Notes: generated by a model not told the origin, from the sequence alone. Shown: positions 1 through 5,535, numbered from the stretch's first letter. The stretch: DNA of 7,163 nucleotides from Pseudomonadota bacterium (GCA_023419055.1 JAEZYO010000848.1:1-7163), one strand, 5' to 3'. Numbers and translations are program-made.

Positions 1-232
1 GGTCTCGACCGACCAGCTCGAAGAGCAGGCCGAGGCCCTCGAGCGCGAGCTCGGTGAGAGCGGCGACAAAGAGGTCGCCTCCCGCGTCATCGGCGAGCGG
101 GTGATGGCGCGGCTGAAGAAGCTCGACGAGGTGGCTTACGTGCGCTTCGCGAGCGTCTACCGGTCGTTCAGGGACATCGACGAATTCATGGCCGAAATGG
201 GCAAGCTGGTTCGCGCCCGCAATGACCCATGA
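1..232 (+). CDS. nrdR: NrdR transcriptional repressor, C-terminal part (5' end outside window)
   Basis: This is the last 76 residues of NrdR, the zinc-ribbon/ATP-cone repressor that binds NrdR boxes and represses ribonucleotide reductase genes in response to ATP/dATP. The reading frame enters at base 2 and ends with TGA at 230-232. What is visible is the end of the ATP-cone and the C-terminal tail: a charged helix, then 'KEVASRVIGERVMARLKKLD' and 'EVAYVRFASVYRSFRDIDEF', which are the hallmark C-terminal NrdR segments. The N-terminal zinc ribbon lies left of the window, so metal binding cannot be checked. The family is about 150-180 residues, so roughly half is present. The 3' end overlaps the start of ribD, and nrdR next to ribD is a familiar arrangement in several bacterial groups, which supports co-transcription. 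Identification is firm; the operon is inferred. Confidence 0.93.
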   Translation, partial: VSTDQLEEQAEALERELGESGDKEVASRVIGERVMARLKKLDEVAYVRFASVYRSFRDIDEFMAEMGKLVRARNDP

Positions 233-1367
233 GACAGCGATGAAGGACTTCGACAACGAGCTCATGGCCCGCGCGCTCAAGCTGGCGCAGGGCGGTGATC
301 CCTCCCCCAACCCTCACGTCGGCTGCGTGATCGCCGACGGCAACCAGGTGGTCGCCGAGGCGTTCCACCAGGCGGCGGGGCTCGACCACGCGGAGGTCGC
401 GGCGCTGAAGCTCGCCGGCGAGGCCGCGCGCGGCAAGACCCTCTACGTCACGCTCGAACCCTGCAACCACAACGGCAAGACGCCCCCCTGCGTCGACGCC
501 ATCCTGGCGGCGGGGATCAAGCGCGTCGTCATCGGTTGCCGCGACCCGAACCCCAACGTCTCCGGCGGGGGCATCGAGCGGCTCGAAGCCGCCGGAGTCC
601 AGGTGCGCATCGGCGTGCTCGAGGACGAGGCGCGCCAGATGATCAAGCCCTGGGCGAAGTTCATCACGGACGGCGCCGCCTACTTGACCCTCAAGCTCGC
701 GATCTCGCTCGACGGGCGCATCGCCACCCGCACCGGCGCGAGCAAGTGGATCACGGGCGCCGACTCGCGAGCGCGGGTACAGCTCCTGCGCTCGCAGCAC
801 GACGCGGTCATGGTCGGCATCAACACGGTGCTCGCCGACGATCCACGCCTGACCGTGCGCGACGTTCCGGGGCGCAACCCGATTCGCGTCGTAGTGGACA
901 GCAAGCTCCGCCTGCCTCTCACGAGCCACGTCGTCACCACGCTGGACCAGGCGCCGACTTGCGTCATCACGACGACCGCCGCTCCTCGCTCGGCGGAGGA
1001 GGCCCTCGAGGCGGCTGGCGTGCGCGTCATCCGCGTTCCACCGACAGCCGAAGGCCGCTGCGAGCCTCACGCCATCTTGCGCGAGCTCGCGGCGCGACAG
1101 GTCGTGAACGTGATGTGCGAAGGCGGCGCCGAGCTCGCGGGCTCGCTCCTCGCTGCCGCGCTCCCTCAAGAGCTCCACGTCTTCGTGGCGCCGGTGATGC
1201 TCGGTCCGCGCGGGCGGCCCGGCGCGGTCGACTGGGCGGGCCCCGAGAATCCGGGGGATGCGCCTCGAATCGAGCCGGCGCACTGGGAGCTCTGCGGGAG
1301 TGACGCGTACGTCTGGGGGCCCGTCACGTTTCCGCGCAAGGTCTCGCGCACGAGCCCCGGCGGCTGA
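222..1367 (+). CDS. ribD: RibD, bifunctional diaminohydroxyphosphoribosylaminopyrimidine deaminase / 5-amino-6-(5-phosphoribosylamino)uracil reductase
   Basis: This cytoplasmic enzyme catalyses the second and third steps of riboflavin synthesis: deamination of the pyrimidine made from GTP, then NADPH-dependent reduction of the ribose. Residues about 10-150 are the CMP/dCMP-deaminase-type zinc domain: 'HAE' at 56-58 gives the zinc His and the catalytic Glu, and Cys81 and Cys90 in 'PCNHNGKTPPC' are the other zinc ligands. Residues about 152-370 are the reductase domain, with 'KLAISLDGRIAT', 'SKWITG', 'VGINTVLADDPRLTVR' and 'CEGGAELAGSLL'. At 381 residues it is a normal two-domain length. The ATG at 222 overlaps the end of nrdR by 11 bp and has no clear ribosome binding site. 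An in-frame ATG at 240 has a weak GAG 6 nt upstream and would give an N-terminus closer to E. coli RibD, so the start is uncertain by six codons. No FMN riboswitch is possible in the 8-bp space before it. The next gene is def, not ribE. Confidence 0.95.
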   Translation: MTHETAMKDFDNELMARALKLAQGGDPSPNPHVGCVIADGNQVVAEAFHQAAGLDHAEVAALKLAGEAARGKTLYVTLEPCNHNGKTPPCVDAILAAGIKRVVIGCRDPNPNVSGGGIERLEAAGVQVRIGVLEDEARQMIKPWAKFITDGAAYLTLKLAISLDGRIATRTGASKWITGADSRARVQLLRSQHDAVMVGINTVLADDPRLTVRDVPGRNPIRVVVDSKLRLPLTSHVVTTLDQAPTCVITTTAAPRSAEEALEAAGVRVIRVPPTAEGRCEPHAILRELAARQVVNVMCEGGAELAGSLLAAALPQELHVFVAPVMLGPRGRPGAVDWAGPENPGDAPRIEPAHWELCGSDAYVWGPVTFPRKVSRTSPGG

Positions 1368-1370
1368 GCC

Positions 1371-1394
1371 GCTAGCGCCGTGTCCAGCGCTAGC
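1371..1394 (+). terminator. Inverted repeat after ribD, possible terminator or transcript-end hairpin
   Basis: GCTAGCGC (1371-1378) and GCGCTAGC (1387-1394) form a perfect 8-bp stem with an 8-nt loop, starting 3 bp after the ribD stop codon. It is followed by CTCGGTTTG-like sequence with only a short T stretch, so it is not a textbook intrinsic terminator. It could end the nrdR-ribD transcript or protect its 3' end. As a near-symmetric site it could also bind a protein just upstream of def. Confidence 0.4.
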
Positions 1395-1399
1395 TCGGT

Positions 1400-1427
1400 T
1401 TGCGGGAGGGGGGATCGAGTGTTAAAT
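1400..1427 (+). promoter_or_regulatory. Possible sigma-70-like promoter for def
   Basis: TTGCGG (1400-1405) and TTAAAT (1422-1427) are spaced by 16 bp and match the -35 and -10 consensus at 3-4 of 6 positions each. TTAAAT sits in the only AT-rich patch of the gap. The predicted transcription start, around 1434, would leave a leader of only a few bases before the def ATG at 1439. This fits the lack of a Shine-Dalgarno sequence at normal spacing; the G-rich stretch at 1404-1413 is too far away. The call is tentative because the match is weak. Confidence 0.25.
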
Positions 1428-1438
1428 TCCGCCGGGTT

Positions 1439-1954
1439 ATGGCCATTCGCGAAATCCTCGAGTACCCCGACCCGCGCTTGCGCGAGCCCGCCAAGCCGGT
1501 TGCCGCCGTCACGCCCGAGATTCAGGCGCTGATCGACGACATGGCAGAGACGATGTACGCAGCTCCGGGCTGCGGTCTCGCCGCCAACCAGATCGGGGTG
1601 GACGCGAGGATCTTCGTGGTCGACTGCGCGGGCGAGGACGAGCCGAGCGATCTTCGCGTCTTCATCAACCCGGAGATCATCGAGAAGGACGGCCAGGTCG
1701 TCTGGAACGAGGGCTGTCTCTCCTTCCCCGGCGTCACCGAGGAGATCAAGCGCGCGGAGCGCGTGAAGGCGCGCGCTCTCGATCGAGACGGTAAGCCCTT
1801 CGAGGTCGAGGCGGACGGTCTGCTCGCGGTCGCCATCCAGCACGAGCTCGACCACCTGAACGGCGTCCTCATGATCGACAAGCTCTCCGCGCTCAAGAAG
1901 CGGATGATGGGGAAGAAGCTCGCGAAGGCTCGCCAAGAGCACGCGAGCACATAA
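1439..1954 (+). CDS. def: Peptide deformylase
   Basis: Peptide deformylase removes the formyl group from the initiator methionine of nascent proteins at the ribosome, using a bound divalent metal (Fe2+ in most bacteria). All three family motifs are present: motif I 'GCGLAANQ' (44-51), motif II 'EGCLS' (91-95, metal ligand Cys93) and motif III 'QHELDH' (134-139, metal ligands His135 and His139, catalytic Glu136). The 171 residues are the normal length for a bacterial enzyme, and the N-terminus 'MAIREILEYPDPRL' is typical, which fixes the ATG at 1439 over the TTG 13 codons upstream. The C-terminal helix is lysine-rich ('LKKRMMGKKLAKARQE'), as in many class I enzymes. The gene is separated from ribD by 71 bp containing a hairpin, so it may be transcribed on its own. 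It meets the FHA gene tail to tail 37 bp later. No fmt gene is visible alongside. Confidence 0.95.
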   Translation: MAIREILEYPDPRLREPAKPVAAVTPEIQALIDDMAETMYAAPGCGLAANQIGVDARIFVVDCAGEDEPSDLRVFINPEIIEKDGQVVWNEGCLSFPGVTEEIKRAERVKARALDRDGKPFEVEADGLLAVAIQHELDHLNGVLMIDKLSALKKRMMGKKLAKARQEHAST

Positions 1955-1991
1955 GCACGCGCTGACGTCGCGGCGCCCGAAAGGACGCGCT

Positions 1992-3827
1992 TCAACGCGA
2001 AGGCGGGCGCGAGAACATCGTGCTCTCGAGGATGATCCCTCTCGAGCGCAACACCTCGGCCACGTGGGGCACGGCTCCGCTCGGCACGAAGGACCCTTCG
2101 ATGGCGCCGCCTGCAGCGGTGCGGTCCATCACGAAGGTGAAGACGTCCTGCGTGTGGATCGCGTCCGCGCTCGCTCCGAGCATCTCCGCGACCCGTAGGA
2201 CTCGGTAGCGGCCGTCGCGCAGGCGCGCGACCTCCACGCAAAGCTCGAAAGAGGCGGCGATCACCTCGCGCGCTGCAGCGGGGGTCGCCCCCTCGGCGGT
2301 CAGAGCCGCGCAAAGGCGCGAGAGGCCGCGGCTCAAGCTCGGCGCGGCGCAGCTCGCGACCACGCCGTCGGCGCCGTCGGCGATCGCATCGGTCACGCTC
2401 GAGCTGATGGGACCCGACGAGAGCTCGACGAGCAGCCGCGCGTTCGGCAACCTGGAAGCGACCCGGATCGCGCGCTTCAACTCCTGACCACCGAGCTCGG
2501 CGTCCACGCGCGCCATCGACGGGCTCGGGGGAGCCATCGAGCTCGAGATCCAGACGGGCGCGCCGTCGCTCGCGCCGAGAGACAACGCGCTCTGCAGCTG
2601 CTCACAGCCGCCGTCGCGAGCGCCCACGACGAGGACGTTGAGCCGCGCCGTGACGCACTGTTGGAGCAGGGTCGCGATCGCGCGCGAGATCGTCCCGCGA
2701 CGCACGAGCTCCTCGAGCGAGGTCGCGACCGAGCGTGGCCTGCGCAGGATCGCCACCGCATTGCCCGAAGCGCCGAGCACCGCTTCGAGCCGCATGCCGT
2801 CCGGCAACGAACGCTCGAGCGCCGACTCGTTCGTCGCGAGCGGCGTGCCCGCGCTCTCGCAGAGCCGTTGAATCGCCCACCTGAGCGCGGTCTCCGAAGA
2901 GAAGCCCGCCTCGACCGACTTCTGCGACCCACGCACGACCGAGATGCGATCGAAGCGGCTCACGCCGACCTCCAGCACCTGCGGATCGCGAATCAGCTCG
3001 GCAAGAGGTCCGAGATCCAGGAGCTCGGCCCGCGCGGCGCGCATCACGCGCTCCGAATCGATGCTCGGGTTGGCGCTCTGCTGGTGAGCTCCCCAAGCTT
3101 CCCGGATCAGCCGATCGACGCTCGCGCGCGTGCCGCTGTCCGGGGCTCGGTTCAAATCATCCGGCGAAAGCCGCGCGGCGACGTGGCTTACGACCAGGCT
3201 CACGACGTCGCGCATGCCGGTCGTCTCGTCGAGCGCGAACTCTTCGTGCGTGACGCGTCCCGCGCTGGCGGCCTCTGCCGAAGACGCGGGCGTGAGCCTC
3301 AAGCTGTCCGCGGCGGCAGGGTTCGACGCCGGCACGCGCGGTGGCGAAGGCACCTGCACCGACTCGTCGATGCTGTCCGCGACTGGCCGCATCGATCCTT
3401 GCGACTGCGAGGAGTCGGCGGGACGAGGTTGATCGCGGCTGCTCTCGTCGTCCGGCACCACTCCCGCCGGGAGCTCGATGCGCAGGACGAAGTCGCCAAT
3501 GTAAATGCGATCACCTTCACGAACGATCGTCGCCTGCGTGATTCTCCGACGGTTGACGTACGTACCGTTCGTGCTGTTGAGGTCGGTGACGATGAAGCGT
3601 CCGTCGCGATAGAGCAGACGCGCGTGGCGCTTGGAGACGTTTCCCTTCGGCAACATCAGATCGTTGCCCTGCACGCGTCCGACGCTGATCTCGGAAGCTT
3701 CGAAGACCTCGCGACGTTCAGCTCCGCCCTTCTCGTGAATCACCACGGCGAAGACGGGCGCTTTGGCAGTCGAGGTCGGCGAAATCACAGCAGAATAACG
3801 ATGACGAACCTGACGGCCTCGTGTCAA
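1992..3827 (-). CDS. FHA-domain protein fused to a degenerate CpaF/TadA-type secretion ATPase domain
   Basis: Residues about 24-118 form a complete FHA (phosphothreonine-binding) domain with the key 'GR' (50-51), 'SKRHA' (65-69), 'STNGTYVN' (85-92) and a following 'GDRIYIGDFVLRI' strand. A Ser/Pro/Ala-rich linker (about 120-200) follows. Residues about 205-600 match the CpaF/VirB11 type II/IV secretion ATPase fold: 'LGPLAELIRDPQVLEVGVS' (272-290), 'LPDGMRLEAVL' (341-351), 'LEELVRRGTIS' (371-381) and 'ARLNVLVVG' (394-402). The catalytic motifs are lost. Where CpaF has GGTGSGKTT this protein has 'GARDGGCEQ' (402-410), and the HDG...TxHANS box has become 'ADGVVASCAAPS' (486-497); Glu468 may still occupy the Walker B position. 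It is therefore probably a non-hydrolysing pseudoATPase serving as a scaffold or phospho-signalling adaptor, which is an inference. The start is uncertain: TTG at 3827 is the longest, GTG at 3788 or GTGs near 3745 are possible, and none has a good ribosome binding site; the FHA fold begins near residue 24. The protein is cytoplasmic, with no signal peptide or membrane helix seen. Confidence 0.85.
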   Translation of the reverse strand: MTRGRQVRHRYSAVISPTSTAKAPVFAVVIHEKGGAERREVFEASEISVGRVQGNDLMLPKGNVSKRHARLLYRDGRFIVTDLNSTNGTYVNRRRITQATIVREGDRIYIGDFVLRIELPAGVVPDDESSRDQPRPADSSQSQGSMRPVADSIDESVQVPSPPRVPASNPAAADSLRLTPASSAEAASAGRVTHEEFALDETTGMRDVVSLVVSHVAARLSPDDLNRAPDSGTRASVDRLIREAWGAHQQSANPSIDSERVMRAARAELLDLGPLAELIRDPQVLEVGVSRFDRISVVRGSQKSVEAGFSSETALRWAIQRLCESAGTPLATNESALERSLPDGMRLEAVLGASGNAVAILRRPRSVATSLEELVRRGTISRAIATLLQQCVTARLNVLVVGARDGGCEQLQSALSLGASDGAPVWISSSMAPPSPSMARVDAELGGQELKRAIRVASRLPNARLLVELSSGPISSSVTDAIADGADGVVASCAAPSLSRGLSRLCAALTAEGATPAAAREVIAASFELCVEVARLRDGRYRVLRVAEMLGASADAIHTQDVFTFVMDRTAAGGAIEGSFVPSGAVPHVAEVLRSRGIILESTMFSRPPSR

Positions 3828-3834
3828 CGCACTC

Positions 3835-3844
3835 GGGACGTCCC
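3835..3844. repeat. 10-bp perfect palindrome just upstream of the FHA gene
   Basis: GGGACGTCCC is a perfect palindrome 8 bp ahead of the longest start codon of the FHA gene. Short GC-rich palindromes are expected by chance in this DNA, so it is listed only because of its position. A second small hairpin, GACCC-CTC-GGGTC, lies at 3862-3874 in the same leader. Confidence 0.25.
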
Positions 3845-3906
3845 CGTGAAATACTCTCTCAGACCCCTCGGGTCCCCGATGACGGAAGAGTGATCGAAAC
3901 GCGTCA

Positions 3907-3928
3907 CGGCCCGGCGACCGAAGGGCCG
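3907..3928 (-). terminator. Weak hairpin between the 64-aa gene and the FHA gene
   Basis: CGGCCC (3907-3912) and GGGCCG (3923-3928) can form a 6-bp GC stem with a 10-nt loop, 33 bp downstream of the stop codon of the 64-aa gene. There is no T-run after it on the - strand, only a short GTTTC. It might attenuate or mark a transcript end, but read-through into the FHA gene is equally possible. The remainder of the 134-bp gap (3828-3961) shows no convincing -35/-10 pair. Confidence 0.2.
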
Positions 3929-3961
3929 CCGAGCCGTTCCAACGGAATCAAACTCGTGTTC

Positions 3962-4156
3962 TCAGAGGTCCGGGCTGGCGGACGGGGCATCACCCCGAAC
4001 TTCGCTGGCGACGAGCGACAGCAACTCACCCGCGAGCGCCATCACGTCGCGCTCACTGAACCCGCCCGACCGCACCTCGCGATAGATGTTCTTCGCGAGA
4101 ATCGAAACGGCGCGAGCGTCGGGAACGCCCGCCTTGATTTGGTTTGTTTCTGCCAT
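3962..4156 (-). CDS. Small conserved-looking helical protein, 64 aa, unknown function
   Basis: This is a 64-residue protein starting at the ATG at 4156; the frame stays open upstream to 4222, but that extension is Arg/Pro/Gly-rich and looks like leader sequence. After a short polar N-terminus, residues 14-54 look like two amphipathic helices separated by a turn: 'VSILAKNIYREVRSGG' then 'SERDVMALAGELLSLVASEV'. The regular hydrophobic spacing and the polar, proline-containing tail ('GDAPSASPDL') are what a genuine small protein looks like. The only Shine-Dalgarno-like bases are GGA, 8 nt upstream, at the edge of a stable hairpin. It lies upstream of and co-directional with the FHA gene. I do not recognise the family with certainty, although small helical proteins with a 'YREhR..GF...DV..LA.ELL' pattern occur in deltaproteobacteria as far as I recall. 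A role as a partner of a neighbouring protein is possible but unsupported. Confidence 0.7.
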   Translation of the reverse strand: MAETNQIKAGVPDARAVSILAKNIYREVRSGGFSERDVMALAGELLSLVASEVRGDAPSASPDL

Positions 4157-4165
4157 GGTTGTAAT

Positions 4166-4183
4166 CCGGGCGCTTCGGCCCGG
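4166..4183 (-). promoter_or_regulatory. Hairpin in the leader of the 64-aa gene
   Basis: CCGGGC (4166-4171) and GCCCGG (4178-4183) form a perfect 6-bp GC stem with a 6-nt loop. On the - strand it ends 9 nt before the ATG at 4156, and its 3' arm contains the only Shine-Dalgarno-like bases of that gene. It could limit or gate translation of the 64-aa protein. No T-run follows on either strand, so a terminator is less likely. Confidence 0.35.
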
Positions 4184-4336
4184 TCCGCGCGCGGCAAGTA
4201 TCCAAGAATGATGCCGAGGCACTTTGGTCGCAAAAATCGCGGCAACTTGAGGAGTCGCTCGGTCAACCCGCGTACCCGGCTTCGCACTCGTGGCTTCTTC
4301 CGCTGCGTAACGGGCAGTAGATTACGCGGCCACTGA

Positions 4337-4353
4337 AACTGGTCAGACCAGCT
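4337..4353. promoter_or_regulatory. FadR/GntR-like palindrome, candidate operator
   Basis: The core CTGGTCAGACCAG (4339-4351) is a 13-bp palindrome around a 3-bp centre, flanked by AA on the left and CT on the right. TGGTnnnACCA is the shape recognised by the FadR subfamily of GntR regulators, and the whole 17 bp closely resembles the gammaproteobacterial FadR operator as I remember it. It lies 4 bp downstream of the 111-aa gene stop and about 180 bp upstream of the 64-aa gene start, so if functional it would most plausibly control the 64-aa and FHA genes. No regulator gene of that family is visible here. Confidence 0.35.
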
Positions 4354-4357
4354 AGAA

Positions 4358-4693
4358 TCAACCGGTCGCGGGGTAAGACCGGACCAGCTTCTTCTCTGGC
4401 CGCTCGACAGAGGAGAGCAAGCTGGTGATGAGCTCGCGCCCATCGTCACCGAAGTAGAGAGCCTCCCCCGGCTGGGGCGGTGCCATGGACGGGATGGCGG
4501 CGCCGTTCCGGTGGAACTTCACTCCGCCGGTCAGTCTTCGATTGACCGCCAGGTGCGAGTCGAGCCATCGCCCCGTCTTACGGTCCCGAACCGCGACGCA
4601 GACCTCCCCGCGGAAGTGGTACTCGGTGTTTCGGGTCACGTACATGCGGTGCACGCGACGCTCGGGGCCGGGATAGCTGCTCTCTTTTTGCAT
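4358..4693 (-). CDS. Hypothetical protein, 111 aa, strong ribosome binding site
   Basis: This is a 111-residue soluble protein with no signal peptide or membrane helix. The start is the ATG at 4693, chosen because a perfect GGAGGAG lies 7 nt upstream; the open frame continues to 4789 but that extension lies ahead of the ribosome binding site. The sequence alternates strand-like segments and charged turns: 'GPERRVHRMYVTRNTEYHF' (9-27), 'GEVCVAVRDRKTGRWLDSHL' (29-48), 'NRRLTGGVKFHRNGAAIPS' (51-69), then 'GEALYFGDDGRELITS' (76-91) and a Lys/Arg tail. The pattern 'C.AVRDR.TG.WL..HLA.NRRL.GG..' looks like a compact beta-rich domain under selection, but I cannot name the family. The N-terminal 'ERR..R' recalls the start of PilZ domains, yet the PilZ D/NxSxxG motif is absent. 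It is the first gene of the - strand group that ends with the FHA protein and is divergent from the gene at 4957. Confidence 0.8.
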   Translation of the reverse strand: MQKESSYPGPERRVHRMYVTRNTEYHFRGEVCVAVRDRKTGRWLDSHLAVNRRLTGGVKFHRNGAAIPSMAPPQPGEALYFGDDGRELITSLLSSVERPEKKLVRSYPATG

Positions 4694-4699
4694 CGAATC

Positions 4700-4706
4700 G
4701 CTCCTC
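4700..4706 (-). promoter_or_regulatory. Ribosome binding site of the 111-aa gene
   Basis: On the - strand GGAGGAG sits 7 nt before the ATG at 4693, the best Shine-Dalgarno sequence in the window. It decides the start of the 111-aa protein against the longer open frame reaching 4789. Confidence 0.8.
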
Positions 4707-4889
4707 CGATTGTCTCCATTTGAGGAGCAGCGAGCGCTCGCGGCCAAGTTTCGGGAGCTCGGAGCCGAACCTCCCACTTCGGCAAGCACTTCGACAAATC
4801 GAGAAGGGCGTAGCCTTCTTGCACCAGCCGGGCTCCGGCAGCGTACGATTTCGTTCGTGATCCCGAGGAGCCCGCGCAGAGAGTCGAGA

Positions 4890-4914
4890 ACGCGCTTCGC
4901 GGCGACGCGCTTCG
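4890..4914 (+). repeat. 10-bp direct repeat upstream of the 160-aa gene
   Basis: ACGCGCTTCG occurs at 4890-4899 and again at 4905-4914, a 15-bp period, ending 42 bp before the GTG at 4957. It may be a regulator site or a chance GC-rich repeat. Confidence 0.35.
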
Positions 4915-4956
4915 TCGAAGGGGGACGAGCGGCGGCTCGCTCGACAGGAGCGTCGC

Positions 4957-5439
4957 GTGGCGCGTAAGAGCAAGGGCCCGGGGTTGCGAAAGACGCGCGG
5001 CGTCGTGCTCCTGCACGAGCGAAGCCTCGAGCTCCTGCAGTCGAGCGACTACGGCTGGCGAGAGATCTTCGAGTCGGCGGACGTGATGAGCGAGGGCGCC
5101 ACGCGTAGCGAACCCGACGGCAAGACCTACTACGGCTCGACGAGCGTGCTCCTGCCGCTGTACTCGAACGGCGGCCGCATCCCGGATGCGCACGCCGACC
5201 AGGTCGCGAAGCTCCTGGAGCACGATCCTCACGCGCGCTTGCGGGCGGTGCGCATCGCTTGCGTCGAAGCGCAAGTGCGATCCGTCGCCCCCATCGGCCG
5301 AATCCGCGCCGAGCTCTGCGTGCGACGGGTGACGCGCGGCATCCGCGTGGACGTGGACGTCGAGGCGAAGGTGTTCGAGCAAGCGGCCCGGCCGGCGCGC
5401 AGGGCAGAGGCGAGCACCAAGCGGACGCGCGCGTCTTGA
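4957..5439 (+). CDS. Hypothetical protein, 160 aa
   Basis: This is a 160-residue protein starting at GTG 4957, supported by AGGAG at 4946-4950 with a 6-nt spacer. Both ends are basic (N-terminus 'MARKSKGPGLRKTRG', C-terminus 'RPARRAEASTKRTRAS'), and the middle is an ordinary soluble domain. Residues 15-45 carry a helix-like segment ('LLHERSLELLQSSDYGWREI'). Residues 57-71 contain 'TYYGSTSVLLPLYSN'. Residues 75-140 contain a helix ('DAHADQVAKLLEHDP') followed by four alternating strands: 'ARLRAVRIACVEAQVR', 'PIGRIRAELCVRR' and 'GIRVDVDVEAKVF'. There are two cysteines (102 and 121), which are too few for an obvious zinc site. The long alternating beta hairpin and basic tails suggest a nucleic-acid or protein-binding role, but this is speculative and I do not recognise the family. 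It is divergent from the 111-aa gene and lies 257 bp upstream of the MerR-TPR gene. Confidence 0.75.
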   Translation: MARKSKGPGLRKTRGVVLLHERSLELLQSSDYGWREIFESADVMSEGATRSEPDGKTYYGSTSVLLPLYSNGGRIPDAHADQVAKLLEHDPHARLRAVRIACVEAQVRSVAPIGRIRAELCVRRVTRGIRVDVDVEAKVFEQAARPARRAEASTKRTRAS

Positions 5440-5462
5440 ATCGAGCACCCTTCGTCGCCCAC

Positions 5463-5495
5463 GCGCTCGGCGCGCGGAACGCGCCCCGCGCTCGG
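5463..5495. repeat. Direct repeat flanking a GC hairpin after the 160-aa gene
   Basis: GCGCTCGG occurs at 5463-5470 and 5488-5495. Between and overlapping them, GGCGCG (5469-5474) and CGCGCC (5480-5485) can form a 6-bp stem with a 5-nt loop. It lies 24 bp after the stop codon of the 160-aa gene and may act at the 3' end of its transcript, but there is no T-run. Confidence 0.3.
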
Positions 5496-5535
5496 GATCA
5501 GGAACAGTCAGACCGGGGAGTCAAGCCCTTCTCGG

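Larger units (their letters stand above)
4694..4956. other. Divergent intergenic region (263 bp)
   Basis: This region must hold the promoters of two divergent genes (111-aa gene on -, 160-aa gene on +). For the - strand gene a weak candidate is TTGGCC, 18 bp, TCAAAT, with the spacer containing the 12-bp palindrome GCGAGCGCTCGC (4730-4741). For the + strand gene a weak -10-like TACGAT lies at 4844-4849 without a good -35. Two direct copies of ACGCGCTTCG (4890-4899 and 4905-4914) and a CGAGC-GGCG-GCTCG hairpin (4926-4939) lie near the 160-aa gene. I see no reliable coding frame inside it. Confidence 0.45.

Noticed and set aside
186..1283. Long - strand open frame opposite ribD.
   Set aside because: Arg/Asp/Val-rich antisense composition typical of a shadow of a high-GC gene; ribD is certain on the other strand.
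3798..3827. Exact TTGACA on the - strand at 3827-3822, overlapping the longest start codon of the FHA gene.
   Set aside because: At 17 bp spacing the -10 position reads TCATCG; the nearest TATTCT is 24 bp away. The box alone does not make a promoter, though if one existed the real start would lie downstream.
2661..3893. Long open frame on the + strand opposite the FHA gene (about 410 codons).
   Set aside because: It is Arg/Ala/His-rich without any domain pattern, and the opposite strand encodes a recognisable FHA-CpaF protein. It is a GC-driven shadow frame.
4042..4449. - strand open frame of 135 codons spanning the gap between the 111-aa and 64-aa genes.
   Set aside because: It overlaps both genes in another frame, is rich in Ser/Arg/Pro without fold-like spacing, and lacks a ribosome binding site.
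4730..4741. 12-bp palindrome GCGAGCGCTCGC in the divergent region.
   Set aside because: Several palindromes of this length are expected by chance in a 7-kb window of this GC content, so it is mentioned only as part of the intergenic description.
4636..5448. - strand open frame of 270 codons opposite the 160-aa gene.
   Set aside because: Low-complexity Ala/Arg/Leu composition. The + strand frame has a Shine-Dalgarno sequence and a domain-like core, and this frame would overlap the start of the 111-aa gene.
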